Below, piece after piece: positions 26,258 to 36,672 of a DNA stretch of 64,000 bases (positions within the stretch are counted from its first letter, which is position 1; every line of letters starts with the position of its first letter). Origin of the DNA: Phycisphaeraceae bacterium (GTDB lineage: Bacteria; Planctomycetota; Phycisphaerae; Phycisphaerales; SM1A02). Where the stretch lies: positions 95,304 to 159,303 of the forward strand of contig SHAP01000005.1 of NCBI GenBank assembly GCA_004213555.1, written 5' to 3'. A program made the position numbers and the translations under genes. The notes beneath the pieces were generated by a model. That model did not search any database and was not told where the DNA came from. It worked only from the letters and a program-made list of their open reading frames with translations.

Positions 26258-29200
26258 ATGCAAAATCCTGCAGCAGCTGTTCTTTTGATCGTAGCCTCAT
26301 GCGCTTCCGCCGATTGTCAATCTGACGTCATCCCATGGCCTGAGGGCTCTGGAGACCTTTTCGGATCCGGCATTTCTGGGGACGCTGGAACCATCGTGGT
26401 GGGCGTCCCGGATGCTTCGCTTGGCGGTTTGTTTGAACACGGCCGCGTCCTCGTCTCGAACAGCGAAGGGATATTGGTTGAGTTGCCCACACCTCCCCAG
26501 GAGTCGGGCTTGCACCTTGGTTCCGACGTCACGATTTCGGACGGGTACGCCTTTGCTTCTTGCACAGGCCGAACCGATGGGTTCAATGGCAATGTTGGTG
26601 GCGTCCTTTTCTGGGAGCAATTGTCTGCCGACGCGTGGTCTTCTCCACAACTTTTGTCTCGACCCGACTGGGACGATCAATTTTTTGGTGGCTATCAGAT
26701 TGTCGCTTCCGAAGGGGTTTTGGTCGTGAGTGTCCCTGGGCTTGTCGGAGGGTATCCGGCTGCCGCTGGAGCGCTGGATGTGTGGACCATGGGTGGCCCG
26801 GATGGTTATGCCTACGCCGGAAGACTCTCCGATGGCGGTGAATCAGGATCCTTTTTCGGCGCCTCGCTTGATCTCAATGCATCCCTTCTCGTGGTTGGCG
26901 CTCCAACCGCTGGTGCTGGACGCGTTCACATCTACGATCGATCCGAAGCATCTTTTTCCTACCGTGGCTTCCTTGAAGGCGTGTCCGAAGGTGATCAATT
27001 CGGTGCCTCGGTGTCTTTGTTCGGAAACACTCTGTTTGTTGGCGCCCCTCGAGTCGGACCCGGCAGCGTGGGTGAGGCATATCGGTACTCGATTCAAACA
27101 GGACTGCCCTCTTCAAATATGACGTATGGGGCTCCCGAAGGTGCTTCGGCCAACTCCAGGTTCGGATTGTCCATCGCTGGGGATGATTTTCACGTGTGCG
27201 CGACCGGCTTGCTGAATGGTCAGGCCGCGATTTGGCGGGCTGATGTTGTCGAGGGACTCCCCGACAGCATGATTACTGGCGGCTTCGATGGTCGCATTCG
27301 GGACGTGTATGCCGATGGCGCCGGGCGGTTCTACCTTCCAGATGAATTCTCTGGCGACGTCAAGGTCCTGAACCCACGACTGGACTGCAACCTCAACGGC
27401 ATCTGCGATCCCGACGAGGAAGGCCCCGATTGCAACAACAATGGCATCCCCGATGTGCCTTGTGATGTGGTCACCATCGGCGACTGCAACCTCAACGACA
27501 TCCCCGATGACTGCGAATCGGACTGCGACATGGATGGTCTCATCGATGATTGCGACCCCGACGACGACGATGACGGTGTTGCTGACGAGTGTGATGCTGA
27601 CAATTGCGGCTCGATTGGACTCGATTGCAATGGCAACGGCATTCTTGACACATGCGACATCAACGACGGGGCAGATGACTGCGATGGCAATGGCATTCCT
27701 GACTCATGCGATGTCAGCGACGGTTCGAGAGATTGCAACATGAACGGCATCCCCGACTCATGCGATATCGAGGCCGAAGCAGAAGATTGTGATGAGAACG
27801 GCATCCCCGATTCGTGTGATATTGAAGCAGGAGCGGAAGATTGCGACACCAATGGAATTCCTGATGCATGTGACATCAAGGAGGGGGCGCCGGATTGCAA
27901 CGACAACGGCGTTCCTGATGATTGCGAAGGCTTGGTCGACTGCGACCGCAATGGCATCCCCGATGAGTGTGAACTCAAGGGAAACGACTGCGACGGGAAC
28001 GGTGTTCTGGACGATTGCCAGCACGACTGCGACGCGAACGGCACTCCTGATGCTTGCGAAGCTGACTGCAATCGTGACGGAGTGCCCGACACGTGCCAGT
28101 CCTTGCCTGACTGCAACAGCAATGGCACTCCGGACGCGTGCGAGTTAAAGGACAACGATTGCGACAAGAACGGTGTGCCTGATGACTGCGATCTTGCTGG
28201 TGGATCCGCCGACTGCAACGCCAACGGCGTTCTCGACGTTTGCGACATCGTTCAGGGGGTGAGCCAAGATTGCAACGGAAATGCCATCCCCGACGAATGT
28301 GATGTCGATCAGGGAACAAGTGAGGACTGCGACAAGAACACAATTCCTGACGAATGTGATCTCGCTGATGGTGGGGCCGACTGCAACGCCAATGGCATCC
28401 TCGACGTTTGCGATCTGGCTGAAGGCAAATTCGAAGATTGCAACGACAACGGCGTCCCCGATGAGTGTGATCTTGAGATCCTTGGCGGCGGCGCTGTGAT
28501 AAGTGTCTCCTTTGAAGACTTTCTTGGGAGTGATCAGTTGGTCCTTGATTCCCAAATTGAAGGGCTTGAGTTTGTTGGCAGCAATCAAAATGCCCCCTGG
28601 ACAATTCGAGATGCCACCACCGGCGCATACAACCTGTCCTCTTGGGATTGCATGAGCGATTCAGACACCGGGAATGCATGGGGTGGGCAGAACTACTGGA
28701 TTTGCGACGAGGTCGCAGTCACGACTGCACTGGACAAAACAGGAAATGATGGTGAGATCATTCTTCCGTTTGGAGCATCCTTCTTTGAGCTTCGTTACTC
28801 CTCATTCTCAGAGCTTTCACTGGTCGCTTATGACGAGTTTGGCTTTGAGATCGACAGGGATTTGCAGCCCGGCAATCTCCGTTCTGCGGGGAACGAGTCT
28901 GGGCCAGGCGTGCTCCGTGTGAGCGCGAAGGGCGTGGGGCAAATTTCATCGGTCCGGATCACCGACTCAGGGAACTTCTGGATTGTTGACACATTCAGTA
29001 CCGACGCTCTGTACCAAGGTTCTGAATTTGACTGCGACAACAACATGCTCATCGACTCTTGTGAGATTGATGCAAATCCCAAGCTTGATTGCGACAACAA
29101 CGGTGTCCTTGACAGTTGCGATGTGCTTCATCCCAAATTCGATTGCAACATGAATGGCATTCCTGATTCTTGTGATGTGTCGAATGGATTCTCATCAGAT

Positions 29201-29515
29201 TGCGACGGCAACGGCCAGCCCGATGAATGCCAACTTCTCGAAGGGTCTGCATTTGACTGCAATGAGAATGATGTCCTTGATGCCTGCGAAATTGATGGCG
29301 GATCGTTGGATCAGAATGGCAACTCGATTCCAGACGAATGTGAATGCATTGCCGACCTCGATGGCGATGGATTTGTTGACCTTCTGGACGTCGTGGTGCT
29401 TCTTGGGCAATGGATGAGCGCTCCCGATGGATTGCCTGACATCAATGGTGATGGGATGGTCGACCTCCACGACTTGCTTCTTGTCCTGGATGCTTATGGG
29501 CCGTGTGAGCTTTAG
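26258..29515 (+). CDS. Exported protein: beta-propeller, ~28 TSP3-like calcium repeats, dockerin-like tail
   Basis: About 1085 residues. The N-terminal signal peptide begins MQNPAAAVLLIVASCASA. Residues ~25-370 contain FG-GAP-like propeller repeats (FGASLDLNASLLVVGAPTA, FGASVSLFGNTLFVGAPRVG). About 22 calcium-loop repeats of the form D-C-[ND]-x-N-G-I-P-D-x-C follow, then a beta-sandwich-like stretch (near bases 28490-29020), six more repeats, and a dockerin-like EF-hand pair (DLDGDGFVDLLDVV; DINGDGMVDLHDLL) ending YGPCEL. Start ATG 26258 has GAGGGTGG just upstream; the frame is open to 26195. Probably a cell-surface or secreted structural or adhesive protein of Phycisphaerae type. Confidence 0.88.
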   Translation: MQNPAAAVLLIVASCASADCQSDVIPWPEGSGDLFGSGISGDAGTIVVGVPDASLGGLFEHGRVLVSNSEGILVELPTPPQESGLHLGSDVTISDGYAFASCTGRTDGFNGNVGGVLFWEQLSADAWSSPQLLSRPDWDDQFFGGYQIVASEGVLVVSVPGLVGGYPAAAGALDVWTMGGPDGYAYAGRLSDGGESGSFFGASLDLNASLLVVGAPTAGAGRVHIYDRSEASFSYRGFLEGVSEGDQFGASVSLFGNTLFVGAPRVGPGSVGEAYRYSIQTGLPSSNMTYGAPEGASANSRFGLSIAGDDFHVCATGLLNGQAAIWRADVVEGLPDSMITGGFDGRIRDVYADGAGRFYLPDEFSGDVKVLNPRLDCNLNGICDPDEEGPDCNNNGIPDVPCDVVTIGDCNLNDIPDDCESDCDMDGLIDDCDPDDDDDGVADECDADNCGSIGLDCNGNGILDTCDINDGADDCDGNGIPDSCDVSDGSRDCNMNGIPDSCDIEAEAEDCDENGIPDSCDIEAGAEDCDTNGIPDACDIKEGAPDCNDNGVPDDCEGLVDCDRNGIPDECELKGNDCDGNGVLDDCQHDCDANGTPDACEADCNRDGVPDTCQSLPDCNSNGTPDACELKDNDCDKNGVPDDCDLAGGSADCNANGVLDVCDIVQGVSQDCNGNAIPDECDVDQGTSEDCDKNTIPDECDLADGGADCNANGILDVCDLAEGKFEDCNDNGVPDECDLEILGGGAVISVSFEDFLGSDQLVLDSQIEGLEFVGSNQNAPWTIRDATTGAYNLSSWDCMSDSDTGNAWGGQNYWICDEVAVTTALDKTGNDGEIILPFGASFFELRYSSFSELSLVAYDEFGFEIDRDLQPGNLRSAGNESGPGVLRVSAKGVGQISSVRITDSGNFWIVDTFSTDALYQGSEFDCDNNMLIDSCEIDANPKLDCDNNGVLDSCDVLHPKFDCNMNGIPDSCDVSNGFSSDCDGNGQPDECQLLEGSAFDCNENDVLDACEIDGGSLDQNGNSIPDECECIADLDGDGFVDLLDVVVLLGQWMSAPDGLPDINGDGMVDLHDLLLVLDAYGPCEL
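27383..28468 (+). repeat. Tandem TSP3-like coding repeat block
   Basis: About 22 units of roughly 36-57 bases each encode D-C-N/D-x-N-G-I-P-D-x-C loops with short variable linkers. The DNA repeat core is GATTGCAAC..CGGCATCCCCGA with drift. The cysteines are spaced to form chained disulfides next to calcium sites. Confidence 0.85.
29030..29341 (+). repeat. Second, shorter TSP3-like coding repeat block
   Basis: Six further units with the same D-C-[ND]-x-N motif as the first block, the last one with Gln in place of Cys (DQNGNSIPDEC). They sit between the beta-sandwich stretch and the dockerin-like tail. Confidence 0.8.
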
Positions 29516-29568
29516 GAAATCTGCGACCTGCTGATTTTTCCTGACGTTCATTTGTGCTAAGATGGACT

Positions 29569-31434
29569 ATGCCCCCATTCACGGATGACGCAAACTCACA
29601 CGCCTCGCAGGATGCGATCGACCTTTCCCAACACGGAAAATCTTCCCAAGACCACTCAGAATTTCTGAGTGCGGTTCCTGAGGGGTATGAGAAAGGCCGA
29701 ACCCGATACGTTGCGGTCTTGGGCACGGTGATGAGTGGTCTTGGCAAAGGGATCTTTTCTTCCTCGCTGGCGAAGCTCCTGAAAGACAAAGGCCTATCTG
29801 TCGCACCAATCAAGCTTGAGGGGTATCTCAATGTTGATTCAGGAACATTGAATCCATACCGCCACGGTGAAGTGTTTGTTTTGGACGACGGTACCGAAAC
29901 CGACATGGATCTCGGCACCTACGAGCGGATGTTGGACCAGAACCTTTCTCGGCAAAATTTCGCCACCAGCGGTCAAATCTTCTCCACCATCTTGGAGCGC
30001 GAACGTCGTGGGGGATACTTGGGCCGAGACGTGCAGATGATTCCTCACGTCACCGGTGAAGTAAAGCACCGTCTCCGTCGACTCGCCATGAGCGGTGGAG
30101 AGGGCGGCGGTCCGGCTGACGTGGTCTTTGTTGAAGTCGGCGGAACCGTCGGCGACTACGAAAATGGCTTCTACATCGAAGCACTCCGCGAACTTGCCTA
30201 CGAGGAGGGTCCTTCGTCGGTTTGCTTCGTTGCCCTGACGTATGTCATTGAACCTGAAATTTTGGGCGAGCAAAAATCCAAGGCAGCTCAGCTCGGCATC
30301 AAATTGCTGATGCAGGCTGGAATCCAGCCTCATTTGATCGCATGCCGCTGCGAAAATCCGGTCACCACCAATGCCATGGAAAAAATTTCTATGTTCAGCA
30401 ACGTGCCAATGCACCGGGTTTTCAGCATGCACGATCGGGAGTCTATTTACGTCATTCCCGACGCATTGCGGGCTGAAGGTTTGGACCGTGAGGTGCTCTC
30501 TATCCTCGATCTGCATGGTCGAGTAGACGTTGCTGCAGAAGACGCGGCCCGCCAATCGTGGTCGAGTTACGCAGAAGCCATCGTCTCGCCCCGAAGCGAA
30601 TCGATACGTGTGGGCATCTTGGGAAAATACGCCAGCCTCCGGGACGCTTACGCTTCCATCGAAAAAAGCATCGAGCACGCCTCCACCCACCTCGCGGTTC
30701 GCCCAGAGCTCGAGTGGGTTGACGTTTCTGAGCACGAGCCGAACAACATTGGGTCTGTTCTCTCGGACCTCGATTTCAACGCAATCATTGTCCCAGGTGG
30801 TTTTGGCGACCGCGGCATTGAGGCCAAGATCGAGACGGTTCGTTTTGCCCGCGAGAGTCGTGTCCCGTTTCTGGGCATTTGTCTTGGGTTCCAAATGGCC
30901 GTAATTGAGTTCGCGCGGCATCGAGCAGGTCTCAAGGACGCCCACAGTCTGGAGTTTTCCGACCAAGGGACCCCAGTTATCTCTGAACTGCCCGAGCAAA
31001 AGGCCATTGAGGGGCTTGGGGGAACCATGCGGCTGGGGGGGCAAGATGTCAAGGTGACCCCAGGAACCTTGGCCCACTGGCTCTTTGGCCAAGATGTCGT
31101 TCGTGAGCGGTTCCGGCATCGATATGAGGTGGAGCCTGTTCATCTTGAGCAATTCGAATCTCATGGCCTCATTTTCTCAGGCCGCCACCCCACTCGACCC
31201 ATCATGCAAATGCTGGAACTTCCTCTGGACCAGCATCCCTATTTCTTCGCGGCCCAGAGTCATCCTGAGTTGACAAGTCGGCCCCTCAGCCCGCAACCAA
31301 TGTTTATGGGCCTTCTTTCGGCCGCGATTCGTCATGCCTATCCCACGCTCGCCCTCCAGGGCGTTCGCTCACGTTGGCTCGCTGCGGAATCAACAACTGG
31401 TGTTCCCGGCTCAAAGAAGCAGCCGCTACACTGA
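29569..31434 (+). CDS. pyrG: CTP synthase
   Basis: Makes CTP from UTP with glutamine. The synthase domain has VLGTVMSGLGKGIFSSSLAK, IKLEGYLNVDSGTLNPYRHG and EVGGTVGDYE. The class I glutaminase has PGGFGDRG, the nucleophile in FLGICLGFQMA, and QSHPELTSRP (His-Glu). At 621 residues it is longer than the ~540 norm because of a ~45-residue N-terminal acidic extension and a C-terminal tail. A TGTGCTAAGAT -10-like element at 29553-29563 would place the transcript start at or near ATG 29569, suggesting a leaderless mRNA. Confidence 0.97.
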   Translation: MPPFTDDANSHASQDAIDLSQHGKSSQDHSEFLSAVPEGYEKGRTRYVAVLGTVMSGLGKGIFSSSLAKLLKDKGLSVAPIKLEGYLNVDSGTLNPYRHGEVFVLDDGTETDMDLGTYERMLDQNLSRQNFATSGQIFSTILERERRGGYLGRDVQMIPHVTGEVKHRLRRLAMSGGEGGGPADVVFVEVGGTVGDYENGFYIEALRELAYEEGPSSVCFVALTYVIEPEILGEQKSKAAQLGIKLLMQAGIQPHLIACRCENPVTTNAMEKISMFSNVPMHRVFSMHDRESIYVIPDALRAEGLDREVLSILDLHGRVDVAAEDAARQSWSSYAEAIVSPRSESIRVGILGKYASLRDAYASIEKSIEHASTHLAVRPELEWVDVSEHEPNNIGSVLSDLDFNAIIVPGGFGDRGIEAKIETVRFARESRVPFLGICLGFQMAVIEFARHRAGLKDAHSLEFSDQGTPVISELPEQKAIEGLGGTMRLGGQDVKVTPGTLAHWLFGQDVVRERFRHRYEVEPVHLEQFESHGLIFSGRHPTRPIMQMLELPLDQHPYFFAAQSHPELTSRPLSPQPMFMGLLSAAIRHAYPTLALQGVRSRWLAAESTTGVPGSKKQPLH

Positions 31435-31445
31435 TTGATTCTTTC

Positions 31446-31519
31446 GGCGACGTAGCTCAGTTGGTGAGAGCGGAGGATTCATAACCCTCAGGTCGGCGGT
31501 TCAAGTCCGCCCGTCGCCA
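31446..31519 (+). tRNA. tRNA-Met (anticodon CAT, elongator type)
   Basis: A 74-base cloverleaf: acceptor GGCGACG/CGTCGCC, D arm GTAGCTCAGTTGGTGAGAGC, anticodon loop TTCATAA, T arm CGGCGGTTCAAGTCCGCC, discriminator A. Elongator features; a tRNA-Ile2 reading of CAT is less likely. CCA is not encoded. It lies 12 bases after pyrG. Confidence 0.93.
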
Positions 31520-31575
31520 TTTTGACCATTCTCAAGCTTCCCCCGGATCCTGATCGGAGAAGAAGCATGGGGCAC

Positions 31576-31584
31576 TGCTATAAT
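31576..31584 (+). promoter_or_regulatory. Extended -10 promoter (TGCTATAAT)
   Basis: TATAAT at 31579-31584, preceded by TGC (extended -10). No good -35 at 17 bases. It lies about 48 bases before the ATG of the dockerin protein gene. Confidence 0.45.
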
Positions 31585-31631
31585 TTCAGACGTCATTGGC
31601 TGGGGTCTGCCCCACCCAGGAGGTCTTTCCT

Positions 31632-33023
31632 ATGCGTCTTGCGGCCCTTGCTTCGATGTCCCTTTTTGCTTCTGCCTCAGGCGACTATGTCTCCATGTTT
31701 GTCGAACGCGGGAATGTCCCGGCCTTTCCCGGAACCACGACATACCGAATCTTCGCCACTTTTGATGATCCTGGAGACAAAGTCATCGCCCTGGCGGGCC
31801 TGCCGCCAGCATTTCCGTTGGAGTTTTCGACCACGGGTGGAAGTTTGATTCAAGACGACTTTGGCCTCGGATGTTCGCTCGACAGCCTTCTGCGAAATGG
31901 GCTTACTGGACCCGCGGATTCGTTCATTACGATTCGTTCCGTTGACTCTTTTGCCCCGTTTCCCGCCATTGGCGACCCGATTGGCCCCGCTGAAAACCCT
32001 GACGTGGGATTTACGCCGGGGGTGCTCTGCAACGCCACTCCTCAAGTCGCGATCCAAGGATCATCTTGGTCGACAGGTGATGAAGCGGGTGGACTTATCA
32101 GCAACAACCCTTCCGGTGATGAAGAAACTGGACAAGCCGTGCTTTTGGCTCAATTCACGCTGCCAGAAGGGGATGACTTTACTTTCAGTGGCACGGTCAA
32201 TTACACCCTGGCCGGTGACACTGATGCCCTGATCGCCTTCTTTTCCATCGATACCTCAACCCTTCCGGTCGCGGCCGAATGCGACACCGTTGACGAATTC
32301 CTGGTCATTTTGAATTCCGGCACGGCAACCGATTGCAACCTCAACAACGTCCTTGACCTTTGTGAGGCTGGGGATCTCAATGCCAACGGCTTGGCGGACA
32401 ACTGCGAATGCATTGCCGACGTCAATGGTGACGAGCGTGTCGATTTAGAGGACATCGTGACCCTGCTTTTCTCGTGGGGCGAACCCGCTTCCGGTCTTGC
32501 TGTCAATGTTGATGCCACCACTGCTGGATCCGAGAACGTCATTGATCAAGCAGATCTTGACGCAGTGATGGACGCGGCGTTGGGGACGGGCTGTGCTCCT
32601 GAGATTTCTCCCTTCCAGGCGGCTGCCTCTGCGCAACCGCAAGAGACGCGTGAATCTCTTTCTCCGGAATCGACCTCAGAGGGTCCGCTGGCTCTTGATT
32701 TGCCCCTCCCTCTGGAGATCACATCTATCCCCTCTGATGAAGCCGAAGGCAAGCGGCCCAGTGGCACAGAAGCCACTCCTAAGCCCCGAACTGGCCAACA
32801 ACTTGCCGGCGGGCCAATTTTGTCCAATTCAGATTCCAATCAAGACGCGCTCGAAAACCTGCTCGAGATCATTTCCTTCGACGCCACCCAACAGACCTCA
32901 GATCGCCAACTCGATTGGGACCTTGACCGAGATGGATTGCTGGATCCTTGGAGCGTCATGATTCTGCCCTTGTCGAGTTGGCCCGAGGAACTCCGACCTT
33001 TTGCCAAATTGCTTAGACCATAA
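31632..33023 (+). CDS. Exported dockerin-type protein
   Basis: A 463-residue protein with signal peptide [17 protein letters not shown] and AGGAGG about 8 bases before the ATG. The N-terminal ~220 residues look like a beta-rich extracellular domain ([20 protein letters not shown]). One TSP3-like loop pair ([22 protein letters not shown]) is followed by a dockerin-like EF-hand pair ([32 protein letters not shown]). A low-complexity Pro/Ser/Glu-rich C-terminal region ends [20 protein letters not shown]. Function unknown. Confidence 0.8.
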   Translation: MRLAALASMSLFASASGDYVSMFVERGNVPAFPGTTTYRIFATFDDPGDKVIALAGLPPAFPLEFSTTGGSLIQDDFGLGCSLDSLLRNGLTGPADSFITIRSVDSFAPFPAIGDPIGPAENPDVGFTPGVLCNATPQVAIQGSSWSTGDEAGGLISNNPSGDEETGQAVLLAQFTLPEGDDFTFSGTVNYTLAGDTDALIAFFSIDTSTLPVAAECDTVDEFLVILNSGTATDCNLNNVLDLCEAGDLNANGLADNCECIADVNGDERVDLEDIVTLLFSWGEPASGLAVNVDATTAGSENVIDQADLDAVMDAALGTGCAPEISPFQAAASAQPQETRESLSPESTSEGPLALDLPLPLEITSIPSDEAEGKRPSGTEATPKPRTGQQLAGGPILSNSDSNQDALENLLEIISFDATQQTSDRQLDWDLDRDGLLDPWSVMILPLSSWPEELRPFAKLLRP

Positions 33024-33067
33024 CTCCCTCTCAGCATGTTCTTTCCCACTTTCATCGAAAGATTTCT

Positions 33068-35758
33068 ATGACGAATGACCCTCAGTCTTACCGGGGCACC
33101 TTGGCCACAGAGTTCGGAGATCGCTCCTACATCGATCTGCCGGCACTGGCCGGCGATCGTCTCGATGAACTCCCGTACTCCATTCGCGTTTTGCTTGAGG
33201 CGGCAGCTCGCAAGTGTGATGGTTCCTCGATCAGTGGCGATGACATCGAAAACATCCTCAATTGGGCTCGTGGACAAGCTGGGCAAGTCGAGATTCCTTT
33301 TGCCCCAGGCCGGGTCATTCTTCAGGACTTCACCGGTGTCCCTGCGGTTGTTGACTTGGCCGCCATGCGTGATGCCATTGTCCGCATGACGGGGGACCCT
33401 GACGCTGCATCTCTGGTGAATCCGCTGGTCCCTTGCGATTTGGTTGTCGACCACTCTGTTCAAGTCGACGCGTTCGCTTCCGGGGAAGCCCTCACCATCA
33501 ACGGCAACCTTGAATTTGAACGGAACGGCGAGCGTTACCGCTTCTTGAAATGGGGGCAGCAAGCGTTTGACAATTTCCGGGTCGTCCCACCCGCCATGGG
33601 CATTGTGCACCAGGTCAATCTGGAACATCTTGCGACCGTGGTGATGGATGATGGTTCCTGGATCTACCCAGACTCTTTGGTTGGCACCGACTCACACACG
33701 ACCATGATCAATGGTCTCGGTGTGGTTGGATGGGGAGTCGGTGGCATTGAAGCGGAAGCAGTCATGCTTGGGCAAGCGGTATCGATGGTTCTGCCCGAGG
33801 TCATTGGCATGCGCCTCACCGGCGAACTCCCCAAGGAGGCCACCGCGACCGACATGGTGCTCCGCATCACCGAATTGCTGAGAGCAGAAGGGGTGGTTTC
33901 GAAGTTTGTTGAATTCTTTGGTCCTGGATTGACGGCCATGCCACTGGCCAATCGGGCGACGATTGCCAACATGGCGCCCGAATACGGGGCGACCATGGGC
34001 TTCTTCCCGGTTGACGAACGCACCATCGACTATATGCGAGCAACCGGGCGGTCCGAATCCCTCTGCGCTACGGTCGAGCAGTGCTGCAAGGCTCAAGGCC
34101 TTTGGCATGATCCACAGAAGGCCGCCAAGTACACCAAGGTCCTTGAACTGGACCTCGCAACGGTCCAGCCGGCCCTTGCTGGGCCACGGAGGCCCCAGGA
34201 TCGCGTCGACCTCAGCGAAATGCAGAACAATTGGCGTGATGTGTTGGTCCAAGAGTTCAACCGTGACGCTGGCGAGTGCCGCACCGCCGAAGCGCAACTC
34301 GAAAATGGCAACGAGACCTTGCGAGATGGATCGGTGGTGATTGCGGCGATTACCAGCTGCACCAACACCTCAAATCCTTCCGTGATGATGGCTGCTGGCC
34401 TGTTGGCACAGAAGTTGGTGGCCCGCGGTCTGCGCCGTAAGCCTTGGGTCAAGACATCACTTGCCCCCGGCTCCCGGGTGGTGACCAGTTACTTGGAATC
34501 CGCCGGGTTGATGGATGGGCTCGAATCTCTTGGATTCCACACCGTGGGTTACGGTTGCACCACATGCATCGGGAATTCTGGCCCGCTTCCGGATCCGATT
34601 CGAGATGCCATCCATTCAAACGATCTTGTGGCCTGTTCTGTTCTCTCTGGCAATCGGAATTTCGAGGGCCGCATTGGGGCGGATATTCGTGCCAATTGGC
34701 TCGCCTCACCTCCATTGGTGGTGGCGTACGCCGTGGCCGGAACGGTTGACATCGATCTGGAGTCCGACCCTATTGGTGTCGACTCTGACGGAACGCCAGT
34801 CATGCTTTCGGAAGTCTGGCCCACGCCGGAAGAGATCGATGCCGCTGTTCGTGCGCATGTGCAGAGAGAGCAGTTTGAAACCGAGTACGCCACCGTGTTC
34901 GAAGGATCCGAAGCGTGGCGAGCGATTGACGTTGAGGGCGGCGCTCGGTACCAGTGGGATGAGTCTTCGACGTACATTCAGAATCCACCGTTCTTCGCCG
35001 ATCTTGGTGATGACATTTCAGAACGATCCGATATCGAAGGGGCTCGGGTCCTGGCCAAGCTTGCTGACTCGGTGACCACGGACCACATTTCCCCTGCAGG
35101 GGTGATCAAGACCGACTCTCCCGCCGGGCAGTGGTTGGTGGACCGAGGGGTCCCCGTCTCGATGTTCAACTCGTACGGTTCGCGTCGGGGGAACGACCGC
35201 ATCATGACCCGCGGCACGTTCGCCAACGTACGCGTTCGCAATGAGTTGGCTCCAGGAACCGAAGGTGGATTTACGACCGACTTCACCACCGGCAAGGCGG
35301 CATCGATCTATGACGCTGCTTCCGCAGCCAAAGAAGCCGGCACGCCACTGATCGTGCTGGCTGGAAAAGACTATGGCATGGGCTCCAGCCGCGACTGGGC
35401 CGCCAAAGGGACATTTCTCCTTGGTGTGAAGGCCGTGATCGCAGAAAGCTTTGAGCGAATCCACCGTTCCAACCTTGTCGGGATGGGCGTCTTGCCACTC
35501 TGCTTCGCTGAAGGCGATTCGGCCTCATCGCTGGAGTTGACCGGCCACGAAGTGTTTGACATCGCCATTCCAGACGATTTGGCCCCTGGCTGCAGCGTTC
35601 CGGTTCGCGCGACCAAAGACGACGGCTCGGTTGTTGAATTCAGCGCCGTCTGCCGATTGGATACACCCGTCGAAGTCGGGTACTGGAACCAAGGCGGCAT
35701 CTTGCACACGGTGTTGCGAAGAATCGCTTCGACGCACTTGGCGGAGCAGACTTCGTGA
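33068..35758 (+). CDS. acnA: Aconitate hydratase AcnA
   Basis: An 896-residue TCA-cycle enzyme (citrate to isocitrate) of the AcnA/IRP type. Fe-S cluster cysteines lie in [13 protein letters not shown] and [14 protein letters not shown]. Other motifs: [45 protein letters not shown] and [16 protein letters not shown]. Length is normal. The stop overlaps the GTG start of the pfkB-family gene. Confidence 0.98.
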   Translation: MTNDPQSYRGTLATEFGDRSYIDLPALAGDRLDELPYSIRVLLEAAARKCDGSSISGDDIENILNWARGQAGQVEIPFAPGRVILQDFTGVPAVVDLAAMRDAIVRMTGDPDAASLVNPLVPCDLVVDHSVQVDAFASGEALTINGNLEFERNGERYRFLKWGQQAFDNFRVVPPAMGIVHQVNLEHLATVVMDDGSWIYPDSLVGTDSHTTMINGLGVVGWGVGGIEAEAVMLGQAVSMVLPEVIGMRLTGELPKEATATDMVLRITELLRAEGVVSKFVEFFGPGLTAMPLANRATIANMAPEYGATMGFFPVDERTIDYMRATGRSESLCATVEQCCKAQGLWHDPQKAAKYTKVLELDLATVQPALAGPRRPQDRVDLSEMQNNWRDVLVQEFNRDAGECRTAEAQLENGNETLRDGSVVIAAITSCTNTSNPSVMMAAGLLAQKLVARGLRRKPWVKTSLAPGSRVVTSYLESAGLMDGLESLGFHTVGYGCTTCIGNSGPLPDPIRDAIHSNDLVACSVLSGNRNFEGRIGADIRANWLASPPLVVAYAVAGTVDIDLESDPIGVDSDGTPVMLSEVWPTPEEIDAAVRAHVQREQFETEYATVFEGSEAWRAIDVEGGARYQWDESSTYIQNPPFFADLGDDISERSDIEGARVLAKLADSVTTDHISPAGVIKTDSPAGQWLVDRGVPVSMFNSYGSRRGNDRIMTRGTFANVRVRNELAPGTEGGFTTDFTTGKAASIYDAASAAKEAGTPLIVLAGKDYGMGSSRDWAAKGTFLLGVKAVIAESFERIHRSNLVGMGVLPLCFAEGDSASSLELTGHEVFDIAIPDDLAPGCSVPVRATKDDGSVVEFSAVCRLDTPVEVGYWNQGGILHTVLRRIASTHLAEQTS

Positions 35759-36672
35759 GCCGGCTGGTCGTTGGCGGCACCATCGGCATCGACACGATCC
35801 GAGCCCCATGGGGTTCCGCTGACCGCGTGCTCGGTGGATCAGCCTCATACGCTGCAACGTGCGCAGCTCTGCTTTCCGATGGGGTCGAGTTGGTCGGGGC
35901 GGTGGGAGAAGACTTCCCCTCAGCACATACCGATGTCTTGACCGCCATTGGTGTTGGTCTTGATGGGCTTGATGTTCGCCAAGGCGAAGAGACGTTCCAG
36001 TGGGGAGGGTGCTACGGCGAAAACCCTGATCAGAGGACCACCGATTTCACGATTTTGGGTGTTCTTGAAGGGGCTCCGGCTCCGGTTCCCGCGAGTGTGG
36101 CAGGCAGCCCCAAGCTCTTGCTTGGAAATTCACACCCGGCGCACCAATCTGCCCTTCTCGATGCAATGCCATCGGTTGACCTGTGCGTGGCCGACACCAT
36201 GGGGCTGTGGATTGACGTGGCCCGCCCTGAACTGGAACTCTTGTTGGCGCGGGTGCATGGCGTGGTGATGAATGAAGAAGAAGCCGCATCATTTACTGGT
36301 GCGCCTTCACTCGTCGATGCAGCGCAACAACTTCTTCGTCTCGGTCCAAATTTTGCGGTGGTCAAAAAGGGACAGCACGGCTGCATCATTGCTTCGCGCG
36401 ATGGCCTGTCCGTTCTTCCAGCTTGGCCGTCATTGGCCGCTGAAGTCCGTGATCCAACTGGCGCTGGCGACACCTTCGTCGGCGCGATGATGGCCTGCTT
36501 GCCAAGCACGGCCTGCCCTTCTCTTGCGGACCTTCGAGACGCCGCCGCGTTGGGGACGGTCGCCGCCAGCTTCACCATCGCTGACTTCGCCACCAGCGCG
36601 CTCCACAAGGCCGGAAAAGATGGCATTCATGGACGCTTGAACGGGTTCCGTGAGATGTGCAATTTCTCATGA
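35755..36672 (+). CDS. PfkB-family sugar/nucleoside kinase
   Basis: A 305-residue ribokinase-fold kinase. N-terminal glycine motif [21 protein letters not shown]-terminal catalytic motif [15 protein letters not shown] with the base Asp. PfkB members phosphorylate ribose, adenosine, fructose and others; the substrate is not decided. It starts GTG in a GTGA overlap with acnA and ends in an ATGA overlap with the peptidase gene. Confidence 0.9.
   Translation: MSRLVVGGTIGIDTIRAPWGSADRVLGGSASYAATCAALLSDGVELVGAVGEDFPSAHTDVLTAIGVGLDGLDVRQGEETFQWGGCYGENPDQRTTDFTILGVLEGAPAPVPASVAGSPKLLLGNSHPAHQSALLDAMPSVDLCVADTMGLWIDVARPELELLLARVHGVVMNEEEAASFTGAPSLVDAAQQLLRLGPNFAVVKKGQHGCIIASRDGLSVLPAWPSLAAEVRDPTGAGDTFVGAMMACLPSTACPSLADLRDAAALGTVAASFTIADFATSALHKAGKDGIHGRLNGFREMCNFS

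Noticed and set aside
27331..28248. Long minus-strand Ser/Gln-rich reading frame across the calcium-repeat block
   Set aside because: It is the antisense of the tandem repeats; its composition is just the reverse complement of the repeat codons, and the plus-strand protein has clear family motifs.
27383..29341. Regular tandem repeats that could suggest a CRISPR array
   Set aside because: The units are in frame with the large exported protein, vary by codon drift and have no constant-length spacers; no cas genes are near.
29839..31164. 441-codon minus-strand frame within pyrG
   Set aside because: Fully antisense to pyrG, which has complete family motifs.
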